This document shows, one piece after another, positions 1 through 7,247 of a DNA stretch of 33,087 nucleotides (position 1 is the first letter of the stretch; each line of letters begins with the position of its first letter). The position numbers and the translations under genes are program-made. The notes under the pieces were generated by a model that searched no databases, had not been told where the DNA came from, and saw only the letters and a list, made by a program, of their open reading frames with translations. The stretch lies in contig SBGQ01000062.1 of NCBI GenBank assembly GCA_006226965.1, positions 1 through 33,087 of the forward strand, given 5' to 3'. Source of the stretch: a bacterium. GTDB taxonomy: Bacteria > Bacteroidota > Rhodothermia > Balneolales > M1805.

Positions 1-95
1 ACTAATCAACTAATCAACTAATCAACTAATCAACTAATCAACTAATCAACTAATCAACTAATCAACTAATCAACTAATCAACTAATCAACTAATC
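1..95. repeat. 8-bp tandem repeat (ACTAATCA)n, nearly 12 copies
   Basis: The unit ACTAATCA repeats head to tail without a mismatch from the first base to about position 95, and the array probably continues beyond the left edge. It ends in C followed by seven A and TAATT. The only gene downstream on this side is the DUF5989 gene at 184, so the array lies upstream of that gene's likely promoter. There are no spacers, so it is not a CRISPR array. No open frame of interest runs through it. Confidence 0.97.
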
Positions 96-114
96 CAAAA
101 AAATAATTTTCTTC

Positions 115-145
115 TTGCGAGCGCCCTCCTCCTTGCTTAACTTTA
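115..145 (+). promoter_or_regulatory. Possible Bacteroidota promoter for the DUF5989 gene
   Basis: TTG at 115-117 is followed after 20 bases by TAACTTTA at 138-145. This matches the spacing of the Bacteroidota -33 (TTG) and -7 (TAnnTTTG) elements, with one mismatch in the -7 box. The start codon lies about 38 bases downstream. Assigned by pattern only. Confidence 0.35.
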
Positions 146-183
146 ATGAATTTGAAAATTAATCAGATAGCATCCAACCATTC

Positions 184-342
184 ATGAGTAAAGCCGGCAT
201 TCTAGTAGAATTCTGGGATTTTTTAAAAGTCCGAAAGAAGCTTTGGCTGGCCCCTATCGTTTTTATCTTGGTTTTATTGGGGCTTCTGATTGTAGTTACC
301 GGCAAAACTGCCTTAGCCCCGTTTATTTACGCATTATTCTGA
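184..342 (+). CDS. DUF5989 family small membrane protein (52 aa)
   Basis: This short frame reads MSKAGILVEFWDFLKVRKK, then one hydrophobic helix (about residues 21-40), and ends in SxALAPFIYALF-like residues (TALAPFIYALF). A basic RKK patch just before one membrane span and the APFIYALF end are hallmarks of DUF5989, so family assignment is confident. The family's function is unknown. Its members usually sit beside an SxtJ-type membrane protein and a NodU/CmcH-like carbamoyltransferase, which would be left of this window if present. ATG at 184 is the only sensible start; no Shine-Dalgarno is visible. A terminator follows at 375, so it probably ends its own transcript before carA. Confidence 0.88.
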   Translation: MSKAGILVEFWDFLKVRKKLWLAPIVFILVLLGLLIVVTGKTALAPFIYALF

Positions 343-374
343 AACCCAGTACAACCAGTGAAAAAGTATTCAAT

Positions 375-418
375 AAAAAAATCCGGCTTCATCTCTTCCG
401 ATAGGCCGGATTTTTTTT
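375..418 (+). terminator. Rho-independent terminator after the DUF5989 gene
   Basis: The stem AATCCGGC / GCCGGATT is flanked by A-runs on the left and followed by eight T. It separates the DUF5989 gene from carA, which starts 52 bases later. The A-rich left flank means it could also work in the opposite direction. Confidence 0.85.
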
Positions 419-470
419 ATCTATCCCAACCTAAACTGCCCATTCTAACACAAAACCCTCTTACGTCTTC

Positions 471-1577
471 ATGAGTATTTATACACGTAAAAAAGCCATT
501 TTAGCCCTCGCCGACGGTACCGTTGCGCATGGTTGGGCTATCGGCCTTGATGGAACTACCGGTGGTGAACTTTGCTTCAATACCAGTATGACCGGATATC
601 AGGAAATCTTTACTGACCCAAGTTATTATGGGCAGATGATGATGATGACCTATCCTCACATCGGTAATTACGGCGTTTCTGCACGTGATGATGAACACCG
701 AAAAGTGATGATTTCCGGCCTTATCGTTCGCTCGTTTTCTCAGGAATACAGTAATCCAACTGCCGACGGTGCCTTACAAGATTATTTGGTTCGAAATAAA
801 ATTGTAGGAATTACAGGAGTTGACACCCGAATGTTGGTTCGCCATATTCGAGAAAAAGGGGTAATGAATGCTGTAATCTCATCCGAGATTTCCGATGAAC
901 AGGTTCTTATTGAAAAAGCTAAAAACTGGGTTTCTATGGACGGACTCGATTTGGCAAAAGAGGTAACACGCAAAGAAGCTCAAACAGTAAAAGCTGAAAA
1001 CGGCAGATTCAAAGTGGCTGCTTTCGATTACGGAATCAAACAAAACATTATAAACAGTTTAGCTGCACGCGGTTGTACACTTCGTATTTTCCCTGCAAAA
1101 GCAAGTTGGAACGATGTTTTGGAATGGAATCCTGACGGGTTTTTCTTTTCGAACGGCCCTGGCGATCCGAACCCAATGGATTATGCCATTGAAACTGTAA
1201 ACAATGCTAAAGCAACCGGCAAACCTTTGTTCGGAATTTGTTTAGGTCACCAGTTAATGGCATTAAGCGAAGGTTTTACTGTAGATAAAATGTTTGTTGG
1301 TCACCGAGGAGCCAATCACCCTGTAAAAAATCTGGAAAACGGATTGGTTGAAATCTCGACTCAAAACCACGGTTTTGCAGTTAATCCTACTACAGTTGAT
1401 GCAACCAAAGCAAGTGTTTCACACACAAACCTGAATGATGACACGGTGGAAGGTCTCCGATTTAAAAATTTCCCCGGATTTTCTGTGCAATATCACCCGG
1501 AAGCGTCTCCCGGTCCGCACGACTCCAGTTATCTGTTCGATCAATTTGTTAAGATGATTGAAGATTCACAAAACTAA
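471..1577 (+). CDS. carA: Carbamoyl-phosphate synthase small subunit (glutaminase)
   Basis: CarA hydrolyses glutamine and passes ammonia through a tunnel to CarB for carbamoyl phosphate, used in arginine and pyrimidine synthesis. The N-terminal CPSase small-chain domain covers about residues 1-135. The class I glutamine amidotransferase domain is about residues 180-365, with FGICLGHQ holding the nucleophile Cys257 and YHPEASPGP holding His342 and Glu344, so the triad is complete. At 368 aa it has the usual family length. carB follows after 35 bases in the same direction, which indicates a carAB operon. The ATG at 471 is preceded by no Shine-Dalgarno, and no clear -7 box lies in the 52 bases after the preceding terminator. 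Confidence 0.98.
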   Translation: MSIYTRKKAILALADGTVAHGWAIGLDGTTGGELCFNTSMTGYQEIFTDPSYYGQMMMMTYPHIGNYGVSARDDEHRKVMISGLIVRSFSQEYSNPTADGALQDYLVRNKIVGITGVDTRMLVRHIREKGVMNAVISSEISDEQVLIEKAKNWVSMDGLDLAKEVTRKEAQTVKAENGRFKVAAFDYGIKQNIINSLAARGCTLRIFPAKASWNDVLEWNPDGFFFSNGPGDPNPMDYAIETVNNAKATGKPLFGICLGHQLMALSEGFTVDKMFVGHRGANHPVKNLENGLVEISTQNHGFAVNPTTVDATKASVSHTNLNDDTVEGLRFKNFPGFSVQYHPEASPGPHDSSYLFDQFVKMIEDSQN

Positions 1578-1612
1578 AGCACTCTACATCAAACGAAATT
1601 ACCTACCTAACC

Positions 1613-4441
1613 ATGCCTAAAAAAACGGACATCAAAAAAATTCTCATTATCGGTTCAGGACCAATCGTAATCGGACAGGCTTGTGAGTTCGATTATTCAG
1701 GTAGTCAGGCCTGCCGCTCGCTTCGTGAAGAAGGGTACAAAGTTGTGCTCATCAACTCGAATCCGGCAACGATTATGACCGACCCGATTATGGCAGATGC
1801 CATTTACTTAAAGCCTTTAACCACTCAGTCCATCAAAGAAATTTGTGAAATTGAACAACCTGATGCGGTTTTACCGACAATGGGTGGACAAACAGCTTTA
1901 AACCTTGCACGTGACCTTCATCACGAAAATTACTGGGAGAAAAAAGGCATTAAGATTATCGGCGTTGATATTGATGCCATTGATATTACCGAAGACCGCC
2001 AACAATTCCGTGATTTAATGGAACGAATCGGGATTACTCAATGTAGATCCAGAACCGCTGAATCTCTCCTCGATGCTAAAGAAATTCTTGAAGAATTAGG
2101 CGGCTTACCAGTAGTTCTTCGTCCATCGTTCACGTTAGGTGGAACAGGCGGCGGCATTGTATGGAAAGAAGAAGACTACGAGAAAAAAGTATTACGCGCC
2201 TTAGAGTTAAGCCCAGTTCACCAGGTTCTTATCGAAGAGTCCATTTTTGGATGGAAAGAATACGAATTAGAGTTATTGCGTGATGATAATGACAACGTTG
2301 TAATCATTTGCGGTATCGAGAATTTAGACCCAATGGGCGTTCATACCGGTGACTCAGTTACAGTGGCACCGACTCAGACCTTAAGTGATAAACAATTCCA
2401 AATTTTACGTGATGCAGCCATTAAAATGATGCGTTCCATCGGAACATTTGCCGGTGGTTGTAATGTTCAGTTTGCTGTAAAACCCGGTTCTGATGAATTT
2501 GTAGCGATTGAAATTAACCCACGTGTGAGTCGCTCTTCGGCTTTGGCATCAAAAGCTACCGGTTATCCGATTGCAAAAATTGCTACAAAATTAGCAGTTG
2601 GTTATACTTTAGATGAACTGAAAAACCAGATTACCGGAACAACATCCGCTTGTTTTGAACCTTCGTTAGACTATGTGGTTGTTAAAGTTCCTCGTTTCAA
2701 CTTTGAGAAATTCCCGGGCGCAAACGAAGAACTAGGAACCCAAATGAAAGCGGTTGGCGAAGTAATGGCTATCGGAAGAACATTTCCCGAAGCCCTTAAC
2801 AAAGCTTGGCAGTCACTCGAAATCGGGCGTTCAGGTTTAGGTGCAGATGGTTACGAAGAAATCGACCGCAAAGAAGTGCGCGATCGTTTAATGAAACCTT
2901 ATTGGGACAGAACACTTCAAATCCGAAATGCTTTCAAATTAGGTGCTTCTGTTGAAGAAATCGCGGATATCACCAAAGTTGACCCTTGGTTTTTACAACA
3001 AATTAACTACATGGTTAGCCTCGAAAATCGCACGGAAGGTCAAAGTTTAGATACCATTTCTCGTGAAGATTTATGGGAACTCAAACAAGCCGGTTTTTCC
3101 GATGTTCAAGTAGCTCATCTGCTCAGCCAAAGCGGTAAAAAAGTAAAAGAAGTACAGGTTCGTGAACACCGCAAAAAGTTGAACATGAAACCGGTATTTA
3201 AAGTAGTTGATACTTGTGCTGCCGAGTTCCCAGCTGAAACTCCATACTTTTATTCCAGCTACGAAGGTGAAAACGAAAGTTATCTCTCAGATAAAAAGAA
3301 GATTATCATCTTAGGTTCGGGACCAAACCGAATTGGCCAAGGTATTGAATTCGACTACTCATGTGTGCATGCGGTAATGGCCGTTCGTGATATGGGCTAT
3401 GAAGCCATCATGGTAAACTGTAACCCTGAAACAGTCTCAACCGATTTTGATATTGCTGATAAGCTGTATTTCGAGCCTGTTTATTGGGAACGTGTGTTAG
3501 ACATTATCGAACACGAAGGCGCTGAAGGCGTTATCGTTCAGGTTGGAGGTCAGACTGCCTTAAAGTTGGCAAAACGTTTCCACGACCATGGAATCAAGCT
3601 CTATGGAACCGATTTTGAAATGCTGGATTTAGCGGAAGACCGCTCTCGTTTTACTCCACTACTGCGCGATTTGGATATCCCATATCCGGAATACGGAACA
3701 GCTATGGATGCTGAAAAAGCTATTTTAATCGCTGAAAAAGTTGGTTATCCGGTTCTTATTCGTCCAAGTTATGTTTTGGGTGGACAAGGAATGCGTATCG
3801 CGGTAAAAGAAGAAGAATTACGCCGCTATGTAGAACGCATTTTGAAATCGCATCCTGAAAACGAATTCTTGATTGATAAATACCTCGAACAGGCCGTTGA
3901 AGTAGATGTTGATTCCGTTTATGATGGCGAAATGCTTCATATATCTGGAATTATGCAGCAGATTGAGCCGGCAGGTGTTCACTCCGGTGATTCAACTGCA
4001 GTTCTACCGCCTTACTCTTTGAGTGAGCACGTTATCAAAACGATAGAAGATTATCAGCTTCGCATTGCAAAAGCCATGAATATTCAAGGATTTTTGAATG
4101 TTCAGTATGCGGTAAAAGATGAAATAGTATATGTACTTGAAGCGAATCCCCGTTCAACCAGAACGGTACCTTTTATCGCGAAAGCAACCGGAAGAAGCGA
4201 GTCTCAAATCGGTGTTAAAGTGATTATGGGTGCAAAACTCAAAGACATGGATTTAACTTCGAAATTGAAATGTTACGCGATTAAAGAGCCGGTTTTCCCA
4301 TTCGATAAATTCCCAGAAGTGAAGAAAGAATTGGGTCCGGAAATGAAATCGACGGGGGAAAGCATTTATTTCCTTGAAGATTTTAATGATGAGCATTTCC
4401 GTAAACCTTACGAGTTCAAGAGTTTATATTTGAGCAAGTAG
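1613..4441 (+). CDS. carB: Carbamoyl-phosphate synthase large subunit, without MGS domain
   Basis: CarB makes carbamoyl phosphate from bicarbonate, two ATP and ammonia delivered by CarA. The two homologous halves are both present: the first begins at [19 protein letters not shown] (near residue 10), with an ATP-grasp and the [18 protein letters not shown] block; the second begins at [18 protein letters not shown] (about residue 560), with ATP-grasp and [18 protein letters not shown]. The oligomerisation segment lies between. The protein ends at 942 aa, soon after the GPEMKSTGE block. It therefore lacks the roughly 130-residue MGS-like allosteric domain of E. coli CarB (1073 aa), the site for UMP, IMP and ornithine. 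A terminator follows at once and no MGS-coding sequence is visible downstream, so this looks like a natural end, not a frameshift. I recall similarly short CarB proteins in other Flavobacteriia. Confidence 0.97.
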   Translation: MPKKTDIKKILIIGSGPIVIGQACEFDYSGSQACRSLREEGYKVVLINSNPATIMTDPIMADAIYLKPLTTQSIKEICEIEQPDAVLPTMGGQTALNLARDLHHENYWEKKGIKIIGVDIDAIDITEDRQQFRDLMERIGITQCRSRTAESLLDAKEILEELGGLPVVLRPSFTLGGTGGGIVWKEEDYEKKVLRALELSPVHQVLIEESIFGWKEYELELLRDDNDNVVIICGIENLDPMGVHTGDSVTVAPTQTLSDKQFQILRDAAIKMMRSIGTFAGGCNVQFAVKPGSDEFVAIEINPRVSRSSALASKATGYPIAKIATKLAVGYTLDELKNQITGTTSACFEPSLDYVVVKVPRFNFEKFPGANEELGTQMKAVGEVMAIGRTFPEALNKAWQSLEIGRSGLGADGYEEIDRKEVRDRLMKPYWDRTLQIRNAFKLGASVEEIADITKVDPWFLQQINYMVSLENRTEGQSLDTISREDLWELKQAGFSDVQVAHLLSQSGKKVKEVQVREHRKKLNMKPVFKVVDTCAAEFPAETPYFYSSYEGENESYLSDKKKIIILGSGPNRIGQGIEFDYSCVHAVMAVRDMGYEAIMVNCNPETVSTDFDIADKLYFEPVYWERVLDIIEHEGAEGVIVQVGGQTALKLAKRFHDHGIKLYGTDFEMLDLAEDRSRFTPLLRDLDIPYPEYGTAMDAEKAILIAEKVGYPVLIRPSYVLGGQGMRIAVKEEELRRYVERILKSHPENEFLIDKYLEQAVEVDVDSVYDGEMLHISGIMQQIEPAGVHSGDSTAVLPPYSLSEHVIKTIEDYQLRIAKAMNIQGFLNVQYAVKDEIVYVLEANPRSTRTVPFIAKATGRSESQIGVKVIMGAKLKDMDLTSKLKCYAIKEPVFPFDKFPEVKKELGPEMKSTGESIYFLEDFNDEHFRKPYEFKSLYLSK

Positions 4442-4447
4442 GTTTTA

Positions 4448-4482
4448 AAGGTTTAAGTAATAAGGTTTAAGTGATTTGGTTT
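4448..4482. repeat. Five-unit heptad run overlapping the carB terminator
   Basis: The bases read as successive 7-mers AAGGTTT, AAGTAAT, AAGGTTT, AAGTGAT, TTGGTTT, so there is a 14-bp direct repeat inside a 7-bp register. The second AAGGTTTAAG is also the left arm of the terminator. It resembles the larger heptad elements at 16505 and 30210 in period, and AAAACCT-type units there are close to its reverse complement. Confidence 0.7.
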
Positions 4483-4509
4483 CGGCCACATCCTTAAACC
4501 TTTTTTTTG
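4462..4509 (+). terminator. Rho-independent terminator after carB
   Basis: AAGGTTTAAG (4462-4471) pairs perfectly with CTTAAACCTT (4493-4502), followed by a T-run to about 4508. It lies about 20 bases after the carB stop codon and closes the carAB transcript. Confidence 0.85.
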
Positions 4510-4772
4510 ATATAAGAAATTATTATTGCCTAGTTTAATCGTTCGATTTAGATTCTTTTTAGTGATTTGAGTTCTGCTGATTCAACTTTAAAACGACTCA
4601 TTAACTTATCAATTGATACGAACGATTTTGTTTATCTGATGATAGGTAACCAAAAAGCTTTTCGGATCTAGGCCCTAAATTTCCTTCTATTCTTGTTCTG
4701 CGATTTTCTTGAATTTTTAGGCGTTTGAGGGCTTTTCTTTATCCTTTTTTTGCAGGAATATTCTTTTTAGTC
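4510..4772. other. Intergenic stretch with no recognised gene
   Basis: About 260 bases of AT-rich DNA between the carB terminator and the REP-like element. Both strands were read and neither shows a convincing frame, hairpin or RNA gene. It contains several T-runs but no structured terminator. Confidence 0.5.
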
Positions 4773-4934
4773 GTCATTTTACTTCGTTGCACCTGCGGTG
4801 TCCTCGAATGAGGGAATCACATACAATTTACAACTTAGTTAAGGCTTATGGATTCTGCAAAATCCCAAACAATAGGAGATGCCCGTATTCACGGGCAAAA
4901 CGATTTTTTTTTCGTTCCCAAATCAGTTCATCAG
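4773..4934. repeat. REP-like dispersed repeat, copy 1
   Basis: This segment matches 14367-14554 in order along its length: GTCATTT plus ACT.CG, then GCGGTGTC, AATGAGGGAAT, a variable middle, then GGATTCTGCAAAA with TCCCAAACAATAGGAGATG and CCCGTATTCACG. The last block holds a small hairpin, GCCCGT-ATTC-ACGGGC, perfect in this copy, and CACC-TGC-GGTG near the left end is a second small hairpin. Hairpin modules near conserved borders are typical of REP elements, which are often spread by RAYT transposases. No transposase is encoded here. The copy sits between carB and the 77-aa gene. Confidence 0.8.
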
Positions 4935-4968
4935 TAAAATTACCCATACAAATGTGGCGATAAGTCTC

Positions 4969-4976
4969 TATCTTTA
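4969..4976 (+). promoter_or_regulatory. -7 promoter box for the 77-aa gene
   Basis: TATCTTTA matches TAnnTTTG at all but the last base and is followed by CGCC. It lies 37 bases before the ATG at 5014. It supports the short start over the longer reading frame that would begin at 4879, upstream of this box. No convincing -33 TTG is seen. Confidence 0.5.
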
Positions 4977-5013
4977 CGCCCCTATTTGGAAAATCTATCA
5001 CACCTTTCAAATC

Positions 5014-5247
5014 ATGCAAACCAAACAAACTCTCATTAAACTCATCGAAAGTTTAAAAGACGAAAACGTAATCAACGATATTTTTGATTATGCGATGATG
5101 TTAACACAGATTGACGCCAATACAGAATCTGACAACGCAACAGAAGTTTATGGCGAATTTGAAGACGAGGATGAGCACTTTGACGAAAACACCTCCTATT
5201 CAATTGAAAAATTAACCAGCATGTTACACCGAAAAAACGGTCGTTAA
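5014..5247 (+). CDS. Small acidic protein of unknown function (77 aa)
   Basis: I do not recognise the family. The frame gives a soluble 77-aa protein: an amphipathic N-terminal half (TLIKLIESLKDENVINDIF), then a strongly acidic middle (GEFEDEDEHFDEN), then a short basic end (MLHRKNGR). There is no signal peptide or membrane segment. The open frame extends upstream to 4879, but that part crosses the repeat and the -7 box and is low complexity, so ATG 5014 is chosen. It converges on the DUF3857 operon, with which it shares a bidirectional terminator. It could be a small regulator or adaptor; nothing in the sequence decides this. Confidence 0.7.
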   Translation: MQTKQTLIKLIESLKDENVINDIFDYAMMLTQIDANTESDNATEVYGEFEDEDEHFDENTSYSIEKLTSMLHRKNGR

Positions 5248-5264
5248 TTGTTTTCAACCACAAT

Positions 5265-5293
5265 AAAAAAAGGAGCTCTTAGCTCCTTTTTTT
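5265..5293. terminator. Bidirectional terminator between convergent genes
   Basis: A-run, AGGAGCT, three-base loop CTT, AGCTCCT, then T-run. The perfect 7-bp stem has A and T tails on the two sides, so it can stop transcripts from both the 77-aa gene (plus) and the transglutaminase gene (minus), whose stop codon overlaps its edge. Confidence 0.88.
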
Positions 5294-7244
5294 ATTTCTG
5301 TACAAAAATCATTTTCTGAGATTCTAACTGATCTATTTTCTTTATAAACGCTTGTAAATCATCAAATTTGTCTGGCATTATTACCGTTTTTGTAAAATCA
5401 ACCACCCTTGTAATTTGAATTTGATTATCCTCTTTTTTGTCGATTGACAAATGATACATTCCAAAATCAGACTCAATTAATACGTCTTTTGGTAGTATCT
5501 CAGCTGTTGTGTTTTTCGGAATTTGATAGGTTGTTACAGCATAGTCTTTCGATTTTTGCCAAAACATTATCTCTACCTTTCTATCTTTTAAATCCGGAAG
5601 GCTTCTTTTCCACTTTGATAATGTGTTTAAAGGAATAAAAAGACGTTTACCTGATTTATTTGCGTAGCTTCTTACATCAACATTAAAACTAAAATAGGTC
5701 GAATCAGAACGGTCACCAATCTGATTAAAATCCATTTTTTTTATCGTTGCTTTTGAAAAATTGTACCCGTTGATTATAAACTTTTCCAAATTATCATTTG
5801 ATTGTTTATACAATCTGTAGCGATAATAATCCTGATTATTTCCGAATTGGGATTCTTCATGAACAATGTTTGCATTACCTAGTTCATCAATTTCAAAATT
5901 AGTCTGAGTTTTAGAAATATTCTCAACGCTTTCGTACTCGTGGGTTTTCATAAGTTCTCCACCATTCTCATTTATTACCAAGGTATATCGACCCTGATTA
6001 TCAAACCCAATATGAGCAAATGGTATATTTTGGTCTGTACATTCTAGCCAAATAGGTTCATTATTCTCATCTGGAACCATTACAATCATATGATTAAAAT
6101 CATTGCTTGGAAAACTCGGATCTACACCAGCTTTATAATCTCCTCTTGTAGCTAGAGCTAAATAGTTTTTAATACCTGCATATTTTAGCATTGCATGTGT
6201 ATAGTTACTCAATGCCTTACAATCTCCGTATTTATTTCGATAAACATATTTAGCATCAAAAGGCTGCCAACCACCTATTCCTAATTGAACACTTATATAT
6301 CTGGTTTGCGTTTGCATTAATTGATATATCGCCTTTGTCTTCTCTGCGATTGTGAGTTTTCCTTCAATAGCCTCGTTAATCATGGGTTTTAACTCATCTG
6401 GCAAAACATCTTTGTCTTTTGATAAAGTTGCAAACCACTTACCGAAGTCATTCCATGTCTTCATATTACCCTTATAACCTTGAACTGTAAAATATGTCGG
6501 GGCTAAACGCACAATCGGTATTTGACGTTCTATTGGTAAATAATGGCTTTTATATTCAAATGGTGTTTGAATATGAAACTCCCATAATAACTCTTCTCTT
6601 TGGTTGCCCAAGTTAATTTTTACGGGCTCTTGTTCTAGATTGTATGTTTTATAACGAATGGGATTTAAACTATCATAAGAAACCGTTAATCGTCCATATG
6701 TTAAATACTCATCACCAGCAACCGGAAAAAAAGCAGGTAAATTTAATAAAGCAGTAGATTCATATATCAACTCAGTTTCAATTATATGCGGGTAGCTAGC
6801 AAACTTCAAATATCCAATTTTATATCTGGAATCATCATACAAAGAGTTTCCATCGTCTTTAATATCAGCAATATCTTTTTCCTTTAGCTGCAGTACTAAC
6901 TTCATGTTTTGATCATAAACATTGCCCTTCATAGACTTTACAGAAATAAAACTATTGTAATAGGCGCTAAATATGGCATATTGCTCAGCTTGTTCCTTTG
7001 TATAAACCGTTACCGATTTCTTTTCGGTTACTCTATACATATTATCTTTATAGACTTTGATATCCTTAGATTTATAATTCACAACCACGTTATTCCCTTT
7101 GGGTCGAGCTGCAATTATTCGTGAATAATTACCATCAAATTCAATAATTGAGGCTCCTGAAAAACATGCAGTTACAATCAATCCAAGTAAAATGAGCGTT
7201 ATAAAAAAATTAAACTGATTGCTTTTTTTTTGAAATAAACTCAT
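5292..7244 (-). CDS. DUF3857/transglutaminase-core protein, predicted active
   Basis: A 650-aa exported protein. The N-terminus has a hydrophobic segment ending in VTAC, a possible lipobox, so it may be a lipoprotein. A DUF3857-type beta-rich region covers about residues 50-250, followed by a transglutaminase-like core. All three catalytic positions are there: Cys342 in KYGDCKALSNY, His385 in FNHMIV and Asp404 in LECTDQ. In this family the fold usually acts as a cysteine protease or peptide-modifying enzyme in the periplasm; the substrate is unknown. It lies 3 bases downstream of a related gene (7248-9266) and is surely co-transcribed with it. The C-terminal part, residues 440-650, is a beta-rich DUF3858-like region. 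Confidence 0.85.
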   Translation of the reverse strand: MSLFQKKSNQFNFFITLILLGLIVTACFSGASIIEFDGNYSRIIAARPKGNNVVVNYKSKDIKVYKDNMYRVTEKKSVTVYTKEQAEQYAIFSAYYNSFISVKSMKGNVYDQNMKLVLQLKEKDIADIKDDGNSLYDDSRYKIGYLKFASYPHIIETELIYESTALLNLPAFFPVAGDEYLTYGRLTVSYDSLNPIRYKTYNLEQEPVKINLGNQREELLWEFHIQTPFEYKSHYLPIERQIPIVRLAPTYFTVQGYKGNMKTWNDFGKWFATLSKDKDVLPDELKPMINEAIEGKLTIAEKTKAIYQLMQTQTRYISVQLGIGGWQPFDAKYVYRNKYGDCKALSNYTHAMLKYAGIKNYLALATRGDYKAGVDPSFPSNDFNHMIVMVPDENNEPIWLECTDQNIPFAHIGFDNQGRYTLVINENGGELMKTHEYESVENISKTQTNFEIDELGNANIVHEESQFGNNQDYYRYRLYKQSNDNLEKFIINGYNFSKATIKKMDFNQIGDRSDSTYFSFNVDVRSYANKSGKRLFIPLNTLSKWKRSLPDLKDRKVEIMFWQKSKDYAVTTYQIPKNTTAEILPKDVLIESDFGMYHLSIDKKEDNQIQITRVVDFTKTVIMPDKFDDLQAFIKKIDQLESQKMIFVQK

Positions 7245-7247
7245 GCT

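Noticed and set aside
1-95. Possible CRISPR array at the left edge
   Set aside because: The repeat is continuous with no spacers and has an 8-bp unit; the same applies to the 7-bp arrays at 16505 and 30210.
4441-4800. Frameshifted remainder of CarB encoding the MGS domain
   Set aside because: A terminator starts 21 bases after the stop codon and no frame downstream resembles an MGS domain.
4879-5013. Longer N-terminus for the 77-aa protein
   Set aside because: The extension is low complexity, overlaps the REP-like element and lies upstream of the -7 box at 4969.
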